64,000 bases of DNA from Phallusia mammillata (taxonomy: Eukaryota; Chordata; Ascidiacea; Phlebobranchia; Ascidiidae): NCBI GenBank assembly GCA_003260075.1, contig QLIY01000255.1:62001-126000 (forward strand), read 5' to 3'. The position numbers and the translations under genes are program-made. The notes beneath the pieces are model-generated. The model searched no databases. It was not told the DNA's origin and saw only the letters and a list, made by a program, of their open reading frames with translations. Position 1 is the first letter of the stretch. Each line of letters starts with the position of its first letter. Positions 34,780 to 48,359 of this stretch are shown in pieces.

Positions 34780-36112
34780 TATCCTTATAAGTGAGAAAAC
34801 AGAATTGAATGACGTTTGCAGTTTGCAATCATAAATTTGTTTTATTTCTCGCCTGTCCTGTTCAGCAAATGCATTGAAGCACGACAAGCGCCAAAGCATG
34901 ACATCATAGATATCTTACCAGTCATGATGTTTTTTTAGTCGTTTGAGGATTTTTTCGACGTTTTAACAACCCGGGTATGTAAGTGCACATTCTAACTATC
35001 TTACAGAAATTTAGTTGTGGAGGTTTGTTGTAGAGTGTTAAAAATTTTAACTTGATGTGCAGACTGAGCTAAACAGTCTAGCCTTCAGTCTTTATTGTTT
35101 ATGACGTCACAATCTGTGGGCGAAAAACAGTCGGACACATTTGGTGGGCTGGTAATACTTTTTCCGGCTCAAGAAAATCTATTTAGAACAGCTTTGATAT
35201 CCAAACATATAGCAAAAGAGTTTTATTTATTATATTACGCATTAACTCGTCCCCGCGGCCACAGGTTGTGTACCCCTGGTCTGCGGTTACCAAGATTAAA
35301 CAACCATTGTTTCATGTACATCCGAAAAGCCTGTTACGTCAATCTATAAAAATCATTATATAGTGACAAACACATGAATGTGTTATTGTTTTAGCCAAAT
35401 ATTTTTGTTTGAGAAAGTTGACGACGTTGACGTTATTGAACACACATCACTCAAAGCGAAAGCGCTGTTCCTTTTTCTTTTTTGCAATCGAAAAGCGCGT
35501 TACGTCAAGCGAAAACCAAATGGCGTGATATTGACGCGAGGAAAAAAAACAGGCGAACTTTGCACCGGGAAAAAAGCGAGAGTGTTCTCCAGGAGTAGTG
35601 AGCGCAGCTGCAGAATACTACAGATAACAGATTTCGTGTGTTGGTTTAAGTTTTAGTTTTATCTGTTCACAGCGGTAAATATAATAATACATTAGATAGA
35701 TATATTTTTATGTTTTGCTGAATGAAATATCATAATTAAGTTTTCGCTTGTTAAGAAACCCTTTCTCTCAATATCGCAAGTTTTAATAATTGCAAGTTTT
35801 TGGTAATGGCTATTGTATTAAAAGTGAATTTTTGTATCTGAGACAGCCTTTGCTGCCTGATAAAAGATATTATTGTAATATTTTCTTCCTTTTTATTACA
35901 TCTCATAAATTTATTTCTGTTTTGTTTTTATGACTTAAATTTTATTGCAAGTTTTCAAATATGCCAGTACATTAACTGAACTTTTTATACACTCTGGTTC
36001 AAAACTTCTGAAATCAAATCTTTCGGAAAGTTAACTATTCCTAATTTATTTATGTTTGTCAGGTGGAAAGTACATTTTGTATTTGAGTGTATTTTGGAGT
36101 AAATTTATCACC
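34757..36112. other. Divergent upstream region of PSPH and NPC2
   Basis: About 1.36 kb between two genes pointing apart. It includes a TGACGTCA at 35102-35109, the right end of a hAT-like element (ACAGGTTGTGTACCCCTG, about 35262) and a splice acceptor at 36061-36062 for an NPC2 leader. Open frames are not convincing. Confidence 0.5.
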
Positions 36113-36568
36113 ATGAAGATACAAATTGGAATCTTCATTTTGGCACTTGTTGCTATTTCTAAATCCACAACTGTTAAGTACAAGGATTGTGGTTCAAAGA
36201 TGGCCACAGTAAAGAAGATTGAAGTTTTTCCCTGTGATGTACCAACAGCGTGTCATTTAAAAAAGGGCCAGTCCTACACCATTAATGCGACTTTCGAAAC
36301 ATCAAGTGAAATTACGGCTGCTGAGGCAAATGTACATGGTATCATCGCTGGTATCCCCGTCCCCTTTCCTTTGAAAGTTAAAGATGCATGTAAAGGTGGA
36401 CTCAGTGGCCTGAACTGCCCAATTCCGGCAGGCACAATAAGCACATACACTGCCACTTTGCCCATACAAAAACTCTACCCTGATATCAAAGTGATTGTCA
36501 AATGGGAGTTGCAGCAGGACAGCACAGATATAATATGCTTTGAACTTGAAATTGCAATAGTGCCATGA
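36113..36568 (+). CDS. NPC2: NPC2 cholesterol transfer protein (ML domain)
   Basis: A single coding exon of 151 residues, the same length as human NPC2. Residues 1-17 (MKIQIGIFILALVAISK) are a signal peptide. Then the ML domain: YKDCGSKMATVKKIEV, CDVPTACHLKKGQSY, an N-glycosylation sequon (NAT), GLNCPIPAG, and a C-terminal CFELEIAIVP. Six Cys match the three disulfides of the family. It binds cholesterol in the lysosome lumen and hands it to NPC1. The start is the ATG with context CACCATGA. A splice acceptor lies about 50 nt upstream (AG at 36061-36062), so there is a 5' UTR exon or a trans-spliced leader. The last few codons and 3' UTR are repeated after the C run at 36646-36655. Confidence 0.93.
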   Translation: MKIQIGIFILALVAISKSTTVKYKDCGSKMATVKKIEVFPCDVPTACHLKKGQSYTINATFETSSEITAAEANVHGIIAGIPVPFPLKVKDACKGGLSGLNCPIPAGTISTYTATLPIQKLYPDIKVIVKWELQQDSTDIICFELEIAIVP

Positions 36569-36655
36569 TTTGTGTCATTAATTGTGGCTTTGTCATACAC
36601 TTAACATATGTATAGTGTAAACATTTGTCCCCACTTTGTAGTTTAACCCCCCCCC

Positions 36656-36750
36656 CAATAGTGCCATGATTTGTGTCATTAATTGTGGCTTTGTCATACA
36701 CTTAGCATATTTATGGACTTGGAGTAAATATTTGTCCCCACTTCATAGTT
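36656..36750 (+). pseudogene. Second copy of the NPC2 stop and 3' UTR
   Basis: Repeats 36556-36645 with a few changes after a short C run. It includes the last residues and stop codon in the same order. An allelic contig end is more likely than a duplicated gene. Confidence 0.6.
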
Positions 36751-36755
36751 TTAAA

Positions 36756-36761
36756 AATAAA
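36756..36761 (+). promoter_or_regulatory. Poly(A) signal AATAAA for NPC2
   Basis: AATAAA about 190 nt past the stop, in the second copy of the duplicated 3' end. The copy before the C run lacks one before it is cut. Confidence 0.5.
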
Positions 36762-36816
36762 CATTAATATAATCGTTGTTTTAAATAACATGTAGCCATT
36801 AAATTTGTTTGATTGT

Positions 36817-36817
<1 letters not shown>

Positions 36818-36871
<54 letters not shown>
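36818..36871. repeat. C run, 54 nt
   Basis: Between NPC2 and NXF1, downstream of the NPC2 poly(A) signal. No duplicated flank seen. Confidence 0.75.
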
Positions 36872-37117
36872 TTTATTGTGAACAAATCCTTCTTATATAC
36901 AAAACTGTACCCAAAACATTGTAAATTTGTTGCGTTTAAAAGTGTCTGTTGTTTCTACACCTTTTGTTACGTTTGTCAATCAAATTTTTCATTGGTACTC
37001 ATACTTGTGTAATTGCAAATATTAAATTACATTATGTTTTGTCATTGTAACAATATAGGCTACTCTTGTCCCAAACATTGTAAAAATAAAAAGCTGATTG
37101 CTTCTGACACACCAACA

Positions 37118-38913
37118 ATGTCAAACAGAGGAAAATATCGCGGAAAATACAGACTTGGTTAAGTATTGTTTGTTTCTCAAGTAGCTTATATACTTTTTTT
37201 GATAAACAGTAAACCTTGGGTAAACCGATTAACTTGGATCTTCGGCCCCCCCCCCCGTTTGTTTCTCAAGTAGCTTATATACTTTTTTTGATAAACAGTA
37301 AACCGATTAACTTGGATCTTCGGACAAAACTTGAGGTACAAATGATTTGTAATGTGGTAAGGCGTTAACTAATGGACATCGGTTAACCCGTATCTTCGCC
37401 TAATCCTGGCAAATTTTTGGTCCAAACGGGTCTGGATTAACTGAGATTTATGTTTGTTAAGTGGTTGCTGTGATTTACACCCATGTATTACATCATGTTT
37501 AAGAGATGCTTGAAAAGCAAAATTTCCCCAAATATGTTTGATACTCTCAATTGCCAGATAATTATAGCAAAGTTAAATTTAGTGGGGAATCAAATCCACC
37601 TACCTAAAAGTAATCTAAGATAGCTGATTTGGACTGATTTTTTGTTTTAGTGGCTTTTAGGTGTACGTATGACTTTTGAAAAGCCTGTTTGGTGTTGAAA
37701 GTGTAATTCTATTTTTTTTTGTAAGAGGTAGTTTACCAAAAACTAAACATTAAGAAACGGAACATCACGCATATCAATACAATAAGGCAGATTCAAAATA
37801 AGTCTGTTATAGATTAAGTTTTCATTTTTCTCTCACAAACTCATACTTGGTATACCAATGGCACAGAAAGTGACAACTATGACGACAGCGGAAACCGATA
37901 TTCTCAACATGACGACCGGACAGGCCCCATAAAGCGGGGCAGGGGTGGTCGCGGCAGATCTCACAGGGGAGGGGGTCGCAGCAGTGGTGGTGGTTACCGT
38001 GGAAACAGTCACCGCTCTGATTCTGGGTATCGGGGTAATCGAGGTGGCAGGTATAATAATAACAGGGGCCGTGGGTAAGTACTGAATGTTTAAAGTTGCT
38101 ACAGAAATGTTTAAATCACCCCCCTTTGTTACCGATTTTGTTCTTTAAAACTATTTCAGACAAAACTAAAAACATGTATAGGGGATTTTAGGCATGTTTT
38201 TTTGCAAAATGTTAACAATTTAAAGTCTGTTTAATATGTTGACAATTGACACAAATTTGCTATTGTTTGTATATTATAAACATGAAGGGTTAATGATAGG
38301 CAAAAGATTTGCGAAAAGACAAACTAAACTAAAAGTAATAGGACACCTGGCTTATTTAAACTTTTGATTACATTTCGGCTTATAATACAATGACTAGACA
38401 CAATAGCAAAAACATACTGCAAACTTCACGCATAGTTAGTAAATTTAATAAAACAAAAAAAAACCTCACCAAAATTCATTTTTTAACATTAAAACACCAA
38501 CCAAAACTTGTTCGCACTATTTAAATGTAAAACAAACACACAGTAAATTTTATGCCCAACCCCCCATTTTAACCTGCTCCAATTGGGGTAAAAATTAATT
38601 CTCCAGACAGGGAAGGGGCTCGTATTCTCGATACAACAATGCACAAGATGATTACAACCAAGAAGATGAAGACGGAGACGTAAATATGGATGGAGGAGAT
38701 TCAAAACCAACCAGATTGTAAGTATCAATGATTTTGTGATAAATTTCAATCAATCATCATAGTACGTCAGGCCTATTAAGTCGTTGTACCGAATCAGTTG
38801 GTCTCCCAAGCATTCCCATATGGCAAGGCACAGGCTAGAAAATCTAGCCGGCGGTGAGATTCAAACCCACGACAACAGTCTTTCCGGGACTCGCACTCTA
38901 CCAACTGAGCGAC

Positions 38914-38985
<72 letters not shown>

Positions 38986-41900
38986 TGCCTGCCTTGTATG
39001 CTGCACATGTCAGCTTCGTAGTAGGGGATCACCTGTTCAACCGTATAAGCTTTCAATCAAGATATATTTTTTTACAGTTTGTTGTACTGTTTACCAACTA
39101 AAGTTGAAATCTGTGTTATTGATCATTAAACAAAATGTGTGATGCCTTGTTCTTCAAAACTTTTTGATGAATATTTATTTGTGTTGTGCCTGCCCAGGAC
39201 ATGGTTCTGTAGTTTGCTTGAATTGAGTTTTAAGCCACATTGCTGCATAGAACGCTTGCCTACTTACTGTGTAAAGTTCTGTGCATATATATTGTTTGTT
39301 AAATTTTTATATATTTTAATTTTTTTAGCAACCCCTATGCCAGACCTAATAGACGAGGTACCAAGAACCGATCAGATTCAAGCAATAAACCACATCAACA
39401 TCAGAGGCAGGAAAACTGGTACCAAATCACAGTAAGTTACGCAGCATTATTTTAGATTTTTTAAATGGAGTTGCTCGGACATATTGTTTCTGGCAAAAAA
39501 TATGTCATGTGATTTGTCATGGCTCAGATAAATGCAAAGATTTGTTCAAAAACGTTTGTTTCGTTTTGTATGAAAAATTAATTTTCGATTTTCGTTATTA
39601 TGGGATCTATACAGATGGCAACCCTGGTTATATGATACAACAGTTCACACATTTTCTATTGTTTTAGATCGTTGAAGGGGAACATATAGACGAGGGGTGG
39701 TTACATCAAGAACTCCAGACTGTCAACATGATACAGTACCAACCAGTCCAAGTAACTTAAATACTTAAATACCAAACTACCAACAACCAGTGGTGGGGTG
39801 GAAAGTTTTTGTCAGCCAGTTCTATCACAAAAAGTCCATTGACAGTAACCAGTAACATTTGCTAACCGGTTGGCTGATCTCATAAAATTTCGTGAGACGG
39901 TTCTATAGAACCAGTGCGAACAGGCTCAATCCCACCACTGCCAACAACCTATCTAAAACTAATATCTTCCTTATCAACACTCATTTAGCCAATATTCATT
40001 TGTTACTAAGGTTTTTTGGTGATGTTAACAGAGCATTTTTCATGTTACAGTATCATTTTGATGGCAGAAATGCTTCCTTCTTTTTGAACGATCGTACCGC
40101 TGCAGAAGCAATACGTAACTGTACAAAAAAACTCACATCACCAAATGGGGAAAAGGTATGTTCTAAATATCATAAAAATGTAAGTTATGTTACGATCCTG
40201 GCTTGATCAAAACAAACCGCACCACAATCACAATGTACTAATGATGACAACATCAAATGTCCAAAAGTTCACAATACAATGTTTTCACTATGTACCAATT
40301 CTGTTATGTATGTAGGCTGTTGGGTTCTTGATTAATGTAGATTATTGTACAGTAAATCTTGGTTAAACCAGATTTGGTTAATCCGGATTTTTGTCTAATT
40401 GGGACAAAACTTGAGGAACAAATGTTTGTAACATGGCAAGGCTTGAACTATTTGACTTCCGGACTATTTTTTTGGCCCTAACTAGTCCGGATTAATTAAA
40501 CTGAACCCATACTACAGACCAAAATTGTATTGTTGGATTATAATGTTTCACCATTAAAAAGGGCATTTTTATATGTTTTTGACTTTTTTATTTCCCTTTT
40601 ACAGATCACGATCATAATGAGACCCTCCATTTACCCTCCATTGACTGAAACCCAAATCACTAAAATTAAGGTTTGTAAATTTTAACCTTTTATGTATTTT
40701 ATGTGATTCAATTTGAAACAGCCCTACACAGCTGGTACCCTGTGTTAATAAATAAAACAGTCACCTTGTTTGTTAACAAAACAATTTATGAGGCAAATGT
40801 ACACAATGTCCTTTGAACTAGAGCTATGAAATTTAAACTTTTTGTTAAATGGCTTCCACTTTAACAAGCAGTTCCCCTGTTTGGTAATATTTTACTAAAA
40901 TAATAAAACAGTGCAATAAACATGAGTGCTTTTTATGATGGGTACAATAGCTTCTTATTGCCCAAAGCATGTTGAGTAGCTGCAAGTAAGGCCCGTGTAT
41001 TTAAGTGAAACATACATTTTTCACTTTTTTGTCACTTGCAAATGATTATCGATACCCTGTAATCCCATAAAATCACAGTTTAGGCGGCAAAAAATAGTAA
41101 AAATCAATTGTGGAAGTATGTTTCCCAGTATGTTGCTTGTTGTATTTGTAGTTTCAACACTGTGTACTGTGCCCACATTTCCCCTTAAACTTTAAAGTAA
41201 AACCCTATTACAGGAAGTATTAAGCCGACGCTTCGATGCTACTACCCATCATCTCGACTGTACATCATTTGCTCTAGATCAAGAGTTACGGGGAGAACGG
41301 ATTCTAGTAAAACTTTCAGATGCATCTCATCTTTACGTGGTCACAAAAATTATCAGGGACCACATTTCATCAGTAAGTTCATGTTTGGATTAAAATTTTG
41401 CTTTTGTTTTGTATGTTTCTGACCAAATTAGGAGATTTTTATATTAAAGCATTGAGTAAATACATGATACGCTGCAGACAGCGCACACTGTTTTGACCCA
41501 AAAGATGTCATCAGTGCAGCTGGTGTCACAAGATTGGTTGTATTAGCTAGTGTAGCCATTTAATTGCACTCCTGTTTGTTAGGAGTAACAGGCTGAAAAG
41601 CCATGCCCCTGTTCAATGACACAAGAGATTTTTGCTTTTAAAGATGAATTTAAGTTATTAAAATCCTTTTTGACACAATCCTTTTTGTTGTATATATTGG
41701 GTCAAGTTGCAAAAATTTTGTTGAAAAGCGATACAGCAGGGTGATATGGTTTAAAACGAATTCCGCAACTTTTGTATATTGCATCATTTTTTGAAAAATT
41801 ATGTTTAAAAAATACCAAGTAATTTGCTATTAATGCTTTACAATTTTTATCTAGCTCACTTCACTGGATTTGTCAAACAACCGAATCGTTCGACTTCAGG

Positions 41901-44900
41901 GTCTCAGCCAACTTACTAAATACACTCCTAATCTCAAAATCCTGAATCTCTCCAAAAATCTGGTCAGCATGAACTTTTTTATGTTACTTTTTTGTTTCGC
42001 TGGAGATCAATCTCGTTAAAAAGCATTAATTTAGTTCTGAAATATTTTAATGTAACCTTTTATCATTTGTGACATAATTGATTGGCCTTTTCTTTTTATC
42101 CTTCCTGTGTATATAATCGCTTTTGTTGCAAAATTTTACTCATAAAGACAAACACTTTTGTCTAAACCAGTGATTTTCAAACGCGGCTCTCAGGGCCGCA
42201 TGCGGCTCCCAACTACTTATTTTGCGGCTCGCACNTAGGTTATAGTGTATATGCAAGGGTAATATGTGCTAAGCCATCCTTCTAGTCTTTAGTGATTTTC
42301 TGAGGTCTCATTTTTTGCGGCTCCTGACACACTTAAAAAACTACCATTTGGCCCCGACAATAAAAAAGTTTGAGAACCACTGGTCTAAACCTTTAACTCC
42401 TAGAAATTAGATCTGACTCTAAATGTCTGCATAATAAAAAGTTTGTGTTTCATTATACATTACCAGCAATTTTGTCTTCAGTAAATATTTGAATGTTACT
42501 TAAAATTAAATTTTTGACCCAGGTTAAACATGTGAAAGAATTTGAGGCCATGAGACACTGTGACCTTTCAGAGTTGACCTTGGATCAAAACCCAATGTGT
42601 AGTTACTATCAATCACAAGCAGAATATATCAAGTATGTTGAAAAGCTGAAATACATTTTTTTAGTTGAAATTATGTAACAAATGTCACTTTTAAAAAGGA
42701 AAATGTTACATACATGTAACCAGTGGTGGGATTCAAATTTTTTGTCAGCCGGTTCTATCACAAAAGTCTTATTTTTCAGCCGGTTCTGTTACAAAAAGTC
42801 CATTGACTGTAACCAGTAATGCTAACCAGTACGCTGATCTCATAAAATTTCATTAAACCGTTTTATAGAACCGCCGCGAACAGACTGAATCTCACCATTG
42901 CATATAACCATTGTATAACTTGTAGTACATACAAAACTGTCTACATATAGCAAAGTTATAACTCATAATTTTTAAGTGTCATTTTTTTCTATTTTTAGTG
43001 ACATCAGAGAATATTTTCCCAACGTTTTAAAACTGGTAAGTTTATAAATTCGTAATCCAAAGTTACATAAGCATTTTGCCTTGCATTATACGTGTCATGT
43101 GTTATGCAATGGCTGCCTGGTCACCAGAGGTATTTTATCACTCATTGGCACAATTTTCCTGCTTGGTCTACTTCCTTGTTGGCAACTTTCCTACTTTCCA
43201 AAACATACATGATTCAATTATTTGTTGCTTCTTTACTTGAAGCTAATTAGTTTACATCCAAACTGCAAAGAACGTGGGAAAAGGGTAACTTTTACCAAAA
43301 CTAAACTTTAATTCCCCCCCCCCAATGGCTGCCTGGTCACCAGAGGTATTTTATTACTCATCGGCACAATTTTCCTGCTTGGTCTACTTCCTTGTTGGCA
43401 TCTTTCCCACTTTCCAAAACATACGTGATTCAATTATTTTTTGCTTCTTTACTTGAAGCTAATTAGTTTACATCCAAACTGCAAGAACGTGGGAAAAGGG
43501 TAACTTTTACCAAAACTAAACTTTAATTTTCTTAAAATTTGTTTACCTCAATTACAACTTTAAATTTGAAACCCGTTTGAACTAAAAAATTCTGGATTAG
43601 ACGAAGATCCAGATTAACCGATGTCGATTAGTTTAAGCCTTATCACATTACAAATCATATGTACCTCAAGTTTTGTCCAAATTAGGCAAAGATCCAGATT
43701 AACTGAATCTGGATTAGCCGAGTTTTATCGTATATTAAAAAGAATGTGTGTTTTATAGCTGCTAATGTAGTTGGGGATGTTATTGTACGTAATACCTTGC
43801 TCAATAAAAAACTCTTTTATTTATAGGATGGTCAGACTCTGCCACCACCAGTTAAATTTGATGTTGAAAATGAAGCCTTGCCTGTATCACTGCCTAATTT
43901 CCTGCCTGCCCATGGATTGGAAGTCATTAAGAACTTCATTGAAACGTAAGAAAATCTAATTTGGGATTTTTATTGTTGTTTCGTCACTACCATATTTATT
44001 CGATTTTAAGTCGCGGCTTATGAAGTTTTTTACCCTATGGTTTGTGCAGCTTAAAAGTGAGAGCCTTTAATTAAGTGTGTCTTGTAATCGAGGACGGCTT
44101 ACTTTTTGATATCATACCAATATTATTTCTACACCTTTGCTTTTTGTTTTCTTCGCGTTCAAAATTCTGTTGCGTGTTGGCTTTACACATCAACATACAC
44201 TCTGAGTAGAATTATTTGTGTGACTGACAATTGTTGACAAATAGTTGCACTCTCTAACAGCACCTTAACATGCAGCTTACAATCAAGTAAATAGGGGACA
44301 TAAAGTTGGCAATTTGAATTGCACATTGTTGCACTTGTTAGTCAGTGAATTTGTTAAAATGTGTTTTTTTACATTTTGTGTTTTGGTTAACATTTGGTGT
44401 TGGGTTGTGTGCTTACGAAATGCGTTTTCACTTTCAGGTACTTTAAATGTTTCGATGCATCTCGTTCCAACTTATCCGAGGCATATCATGAAAATGCATT
44501 GTTCACATTGAGTATGCCGACTTCCCCAAGAGGTCCACCACTGCGTAATTATTTCGAACTTTCAAGAAATCTTAAAACGATCAAAAAAGCAAGTATGTGA
44601 ACTTAGCATTAAAGTAAACTTAAAACTAAAATTCACAAAATGATTTAAAATACTTTGCACCAACCAGGAAAGTATGAAACTCCTGGATAATGTACTTAAA
44701 ACAGCTTAAAAAAGCCATTTCTAAAAGTTTTGGGGACCAGTGGGTGAATTGCTGGGTCATTCGAGGATTAACTTTGAATAACTAACTAACATTTGTGTAA
44801 ATTTGAATAAGTTTGAAGCACCCTTTCTTGACCTAACGTGCGGAGCAACCCACTGTTAAACGTTAAAAGAATTTTTTTTACATTATGTGACAGAATGCAT

Positions 44901-46706
44901 CTTGCTACATTTTCACACTACTGTCAGTATTTTTATTTTTAAGCGTTTCTTAGTTAAGATCTGTTTATTTTCAGCCCTAAAGTACTCGACTATTGCAAGT
45001 ACCCAGAAGAATGTGATTGCAAAGCTGGAAAAAATACCAAAGACATCCCATCATTTCGATTCTTTTTGCATCGATGTACCGCTTGTCACATCATCTATTG
45101 TGCATTTTGTAGTGCGAGGAACTTTTAAAGAAGGTACCACCGAGATAGCTTAAAAAGTGCATCTCTTGTGTATGCTTTTCAAAGGTTTTTTTAGTTGTAT
45201 TTAAATATGCCTGAACACTTTTAATTTTATTAAACTTGGTGTATTCAATTGGTAATAATCTTGCTGAACTGACTTTTCTGAAAATAGGCAGTCAAAAACG
45301 CATACAAGTTGGGGTAATTTTATGTAAGCAAATATAAAAAATCTTGTTCAAACCAAGTAATATAAATGTTTTACAGAAACTTCAGAAAGCAAACCTTTTT
45401 GTGAATGCCCATTTCCGGTTTTATTTAATTGCCTATTTCCAAATTCATACTCAAACAATGTATTTTTACAGGCGGACAGTATGGTAACATTCGTTCATTT
45501 TCAAGAAGTTTTATGTGCCAAGTTGCAGAAAGCAGGTAAGTTCAATTAATATATCCAACATCTGCATTACTGGGCAAAATTCTTAGAAAGACCATAGTTG
45601 TGAGCATGTGTTTTTCAATTCAGTTTGAAAATCATCAACGAACAATTTCTAATACGGAATCCGGTTGCAAGTGAATTGGCTGAAGCGAAGAAATCAAAAC
45701 CACTTCCCAAGCCAACTCCTACTCCTGCTCCTGCTCCTGTAAGTTTCTTGTGATCAGTAAATGCACAATTTAAAGTAATGGATTTTAACGGTTGAGTTGA
45801 GTTTATTTCGCTTGGTGATAGAAACCTAGCGAAACAAAAGCACTAAAACAATCACCAAGCTGAAAAGAGCTGCGCAATGTTTAATAAACGTTATGGAGCG
45901 CTAAATAGTGGAGGGCCCCATTGGTGGATAATAACTAAATGATGGTTTGCCTTAATGCGTAATACTCTGATTGAGCATAAAATATATGTTCTGTTTTGAA
46001 AAACATTTGGCCTTCTGACAAAAAGGAACATCCAGACCCAAGTAAACAAGTGTCTGTTATGGAAACTCTATGAAAAATGAGATTTTAGAAACTGAACTGA
46101 TTTTAAACTCGTTTATGAAGCTAAATTTGTTACCACAAGTTTAGAACGAAAGGTTTTTAGTCAAACCTAAAGAAAAATAAACTTCTAAAAACAATAAATA
46201 ACAAATAATATAAAGTATCACAAAAATGTCTAAAATAACTGTAACCATTATGTTTGTGTTAGGTCCCATCTGGTAGTAAGCCACCGAACCACATGCAAAT
46301 GATTGCAGCGTTTTCCACTGAGTCAGGGATGAATCTTATGTTCTCGGAGCAATGTCTGGCTGAAAATGGGTGGAATTATCAGAATGCTGGGCAGAAATTT
46401 CTGGAACTCAAGGTAAAAACTCTGTTTGTTGCTTAGGCATTTTTTGAAACCACACCTAAAAAAGTTCCCAAACTTCACCTAATATAGGCTATTGAAGTTA
46501 AGATAGTCTTTGTAGCTATTAATTTAAGTCAGTGTGTCCAAACCGGACCACACGCAACACAATTTAAAACAACAGCCGCAGGCCGGCGGGTCCCACAAGT
46601 TTTGGACACTCCTGATTTAAGTGAAATGTTTTTAACTGATAATATCTAACAATGTTAAACCTTTCAGGAACAAGGATTAATACCCCCTGAAGCTTTTGTA
46701 AAGTGA
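37118..46706 (+). CDS. NXF1: Nuclear RNA export factor 1 (NXF1/TAP)
   Basis: Eighteen coding exons: 37118-37157, 37867-38074, 38607-38717, 39329-39431, 39668-39751, 40051-40155, 40605-40670, 41214-41372, 41855-41962, 42523-42632, 42999-43035, 43827-43945, 44438-44592, 44975-45133, 45472-45535, 45624-45738, 46263-46412, 46668-46706; 1932 nt, 643 residues (human 619). NXF1 carries spliced mRNA through nuclear pores with NXT1. Order of parts: N-terminal Arg/Gly-rich RNA-binding region (GRGGRGRSHRGGGRSS), RRM starting ENWYQITIVEGE, leucine-rich repeats (LTSLDLSNNRIVRLQGL, LKILNLSKNL), DGQTLPPPVKFDVE linker, NTF2-like domain (FKCFDASRSNLSEAYHENA to FKEGGQYGNIRSFSRSF), Pro-rich spacer, and TAP-C/UBA-like end (MQMIAAFSTESGMNLMFSEQ, ending PPEAFVK). 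All junctions keep frame. Several introns hold hAT-type repeats. Only one gene of this family is seen here. Confidence 0.95.
38768..39010 (-). repeat. tRNA-derived SINE-like element with internal C run
   Basis: Second copy of the 2962-3225 family (shared GTATATGGCAAGGCA-like flank and A/B boxes). A C run at 38915-38985 replaces about 46 nt that the first copy has at about 3104-3150. Located in NXF1 intron 3. Confidence 0.7.
39788..39940. mobile_element. CAGTGGTGGGATTCA-family element in NXF1
   Basis: Ends CAGTGGTGG and CCCACCACTG with the exact 8-bp duplication CCAACAAC. In NXF1 intron 5. Confidence 0.85.
42168..42382. mobile_element. hAT-type element in NXF1 intron
   Basis: CAGTGATTTTCAAACG and GTTTGAGAACCACTG ends, 8-bp duplication GTCTAAAC. 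An N occurs at 42235. Confidence 0.88.
42721..42900. mobile_element. CAGTGGTGGGATTCA-family element in NXF1
   Basis: Ends CAGTGGTGGG and CTCACCATTG. Flanks CATGTAAC and CATATAAC match at seven of eight. In NXF1 intron 10. Confidence 0.8.
46530..46614. mobile_element. Very short hAT-type element (85 bp)
   Basis: CAGTGTGTCCAAACC and TTTTGGACACTCCTG ends, 8-bp duplication ATTTAAGT. In the last NXF1 intron; it resembles a heavily deleted member of the 31213-31544 type. Confidence 0.85.
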
Positions 46707-48359
46707 GTAAAGAAGAATTGAAGAAAAAAGAAGATGTGAAAAAAACAATTAAAAAATCTTGATTCAGAAGAGCACCAGGATGAAGAAAGAAGAACCATGT
46801 AATGAACATTAGAGCTATTTTCTCTGGAATATTGTAAAAAATATTTGAAAGCTGTCATTACAGGCAAAGAATTAATGTGTTAATTTTTGTTTGACTTTTT
46901 AAAATTGGCCTTCTACCAAAAACCAAATTTTTAGGTTACAATACATTTATTCTTTGCCTGCATATTGGTGAATTTTTTTGTTTGGTGTTGTTTTTTATTG
47001 CCAATGGACACTGCTGTTATTTTAGTGAACAATTTGGAAAGCTGGGAAAAAACTGTTTTTTCGATAAAACGCACAAAACACAAACAAAACATTTCTATTC
47101 ATTTTCCACATATTTCCCATTTTTTTTTAAATATGTAACTTTACGTGCTACACAACATTTTGCTGTGGTTAGATTCAAACTATCTGTCACACATTGTAAT
47201 GATTAGGGCTGGGTGTAGGTTGTATGCCAAATGCCAGATGCACACAAAAAAACTGTAAGAGCACAAAAGTGTCTGCCACATGGTGGTAACAAGACAAAAT
47301 AATAACAAATGGCTTTACAGTATCCTATATATTCACAAACCCACAAGATGGGTCACTGTTCTGGCATGTATGGCAAGGGTTTGTGACTATGTGTCACTTG
47401 AGGGCTCTGAAATGTACAAAATTCTTTGAGTGCTGGGAAGCCACTTATTGGGGGGGATTTTACGGTAAGAGGGTAGTTTTTAAATTCTGTGACAAGATTG
47501 TATGAAACTAACTACAGCAAAACTACAAAGAGTCTGGTTATTGCTGGTGTAATGTTGTTAACATTCTTATTGTTTTTATTTTTACTGTCACCAAATGTCA
47601 TTTTTTTGCCAATGTGTCTTGTCGTTTTTGGTTAAAATTGGAACCATTTTCTTACATCATATCATACTTACAAAACAAAAGATATTTTTGGATTATGTAA
47701 CAATACTGACAAAAAAATATGGCACGGTCATGAAAGATCAAAGTATAAGTTTAAATCTTGGTTTTGAGTGGTGCCCAGTGAACATATACTGAAACGCTTG
47801 TTTTCATTGCCCCAAGTTGGATTTATGGTAAACTGTTTATATTAAAGTGTAACTAGCTAACAACAAAACAAACCAAAAAAATCATTTTGAAGACCTTTGA
47901 AAACCTATCAAAATACAGAAAACAAAATGAATATTACTTTTCCATATTTGCCACATAGTCTACCTGTTTGTTCATACCATCATCTAATATCCCAAAGGTT
48001 TATACGCTACAAAACCTTGAAGTATTGCAAATGAAACTAAAAAAATGCAACTGTCATGCAAAAACTTGTCAATTATTGATTACCATTTTTTGAATTGTAG
48101 TTCGTTTTTTTAAACTGTACATCTAAAAAAATCATTTGTATGTCCAAATTAATTCGTACCTTTTTGGCATAAACTTGCATTGCTGTGTTGAATTTCGATG
48201 ACTTCGTTTTTTAGTGCGCAACAAAAAAAATCGTGAAAAAAATTCGAGTCATTTTTGTGAAGTCACGCGTAACGAGTCGACCTTTGGCCGGGATTTGTAA
48301 ACAAGAAGTTGAAGACAAATTTGTTGATAAATTCTTTACAAGTTAGGTTAGCGGGAAGC
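46707..48359. other. NXF1 3' UTR and ECH1 upstream region
   Basis: AT-rich with no exon chain or recognised repeat. Open frames are low in complexity. Nothing further seen. Confidence 0.5.
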
